Of a stretch of DNA of 37,500 bases, positions 36,044-37,500 are shown one piece after another. Location of the stretch: the NCBI GenBank assembly GCA_001586965.3, contig LUCW03001559.1:1-37500 (forward strand), read 5' to 3'. This DNA is from Sphaeroforma sirkka (Eukaryota > Opisthokonta > Ichthyosporea > Ichthyophonida). The position numbers and the translations under genes were made by a program. The notes beneath the pieces are model-generated. The model did not search any database. It saw nothing but the letters and a program-made list of their open reading frames with translations, and was not told the origin of the DNA. The first letter of the stretch is position 1, and each line of letters opens with the position of its first letter.

Positions 36044-36395
<352 letters not shown>

Positions 36396-37137
36396 CAGAC
36401 GGAAATCATGGAATACATACGACGTTTACTAGTATTTATACACAGATATATGCAGATTTTTCTAACTATCGATTGGTACTAAATGCACGTTACTGTAGGC
36501 ATAGACTCCTTACATATTTTAGCAACCCTATTAGTACCACTCGAATTATACTACCTGATGTCTTATGATCATTTTGTACTCTTGAAAGGCATACTATTAT
36601 TAGATATGACAACGTGTCGGCCGAGACCGAGAAAGAAAGTGCTGTGTTTACATACAGCAAACAAACGACTGCCCTAAGACAACGATCCCAAACATATTGC
36701 AGTAAGAGTAACATGCACTAACACTACAATTAAATACCTGGACAACTAGCTTCAAACAGATACCTCGGTTTTCGGATGATCTATAGGTAAACTATAACAG
36801 CCTATGTATAATGTATACTATAACCGCCTGTACACGAAAGTGTATACACGTAAATGATGTATATTAGAATATGTGGTCAAGAGAACGATAAAATTGTTGC
36901 GTGTCTTCTCCATACCGCGTTTTCCGGTTTGTTTGTATTATTGAATATTATATATAAATATTATGTGTGAAGAAGGGACTCAAGGGAGTCCACTGTCTTG
37001 CATCTTCTCAATAGTTCCCGAAAAAAAAAGTAAAAAAGAATTTACGATGTATTAAACTTTAATATTGCACATCAACGAATAATCGACAGAGCTTTTGCCA
37101 TACTTCTGGGGCAAGTAGACATGTAGACAATTAACGG
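36396..37137. other. Intergenic or 3' flanking DNA, nothing recognised
   Basis: AT-rich sequence with no coding pattern or repeat that I can support. The part near 37040-37137 may be the 3' untranslated region of a minus-strand gene whose last exons are suggested at 37138-37487; it has an ATTAAA-type signal near 37067. Confidence 0.4.
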
Positions 37138-37487
37138 TCAGAATTTGAAAGACATATTGGGTGTATATTCTGTCGCAAATCTCCGAATTTGAAACCTGAA
37201 AAATATTATTCATATTAGAACTACAACCCTCCAATAAATTTAGTGTATTTAGTGATATGTACACAGCTGTATAATTGTAAAATTTTGCAAATCCAACAAT
37301 ATGTGTACCATCTACTATCGAGTATAGAACACTGCAACGTCCCAAGCACTCTTAATACAGATACCATTATTGTATACATATACCAAGATTTGTCAATTGA
37401 TCCAGTAAAACGTAGCTCTAACCTTGTAAGGAAAACGGCGTTGCCGCCCAGTGGAATCGACAAACTATAGTTCACACACCCTGCATA
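37138..37487 (-). CDS. Possible last two exons of an unidentified gene running off the right edge
   Basis: Candidate exon 37423-37487 has acceptor TTTGCAG and donor GTTAGA and encodes YAGCVNYSLSIPLGG and then NAVFLT. It joins in phase to 37138-37195 (acceptor TTTTTCAG), which encodes FQIRRFATEYTPNMSFKF and ends in TGA. The alternating polar/hydrophobic pattern ending in Phe could suit a beta-barrel strand, but no family is recognised. The donor is weak, and a second reading of the last exon in another frame is also open (to 37053). The remainder would lie beyond 37500. Confidence 0.3.
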
Positions 37488-37500
37488 CTGCAAACTGAAA

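Overview
The window looks like nuclear DNA of a non-model, probably unicellular eukaryote with long spliceosomal introns. Two host genes assemble into complete multi-exon reading frames with GT-AG introns of roughly 50-800 bases, donors mostly GTATG or GTAAG, and intergenic DNA full of TA microsatellites. A holozoan protist such as an ichthyosporean would fit, but the sequence alone does not prove a lineage.

Left third (1 to about 14255): a graveyard of retroelements. A minus-strand Ty3/gypsy-like LTR element (1-3869, cut by the window edge) and a plus-strand relative (7038 to about 14255) lie head to head. Between them are the remains of a minus-strand LINE (3870-7037). Two solo LTRs of the same LTR family sit inside other elements: one in the LINE (4323-4919, 4-bp target duplication AAAC) and one in the gag region of the plus element (9136-9730, target duplication TATG). 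The LTRs fall into two subfamilies. The plus element carries an NPPW (Dam-methylase-like) segment between RNase H and integrase, which is unusual for this superfamily.

Middle (14837-21528, minus strand): a complete 12-exon gene for a cytosolic-type platelet-activating-factor acetylhydrolase of 396 residues, with catalytic triad Ser232/Asp255/His317. Its intron 4 is almost wholly a 69-bp minisatellite that begins exactly at the 5' splice site.

Intergenic (21529-25916): TA/CA microsatellites, a perfect 28-bp hairpin, and a compositionally odd block rich in CTCAC, GAGTC and CAGTG words with a GC-rich CTTCG core.

Right (25917-35370, minus strand): a complete 18-exon plasma-membrane-type (PMCA/Pmc1-like, P2B) Ca2+-ATPase of 995 residues with every P-type signature present. 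Its introns hold tandem duplications, including two decayed copies of a 3' splice site with the start of its own exon. Upstream are a 124-bp tandem duplication and another TA tract. At the far right edge are two possible terminal exons of a further minus-strand gene.

The two certain genes and the possible third are all on the minus strand. I see no functional link between the Ca2+ pump and the acetylhydrolase. No single new system stands out. The most interesting signals are the introns that appear to have grown by tandem duplication of their own splice-site regions, and the unusual domain in the LTR element.
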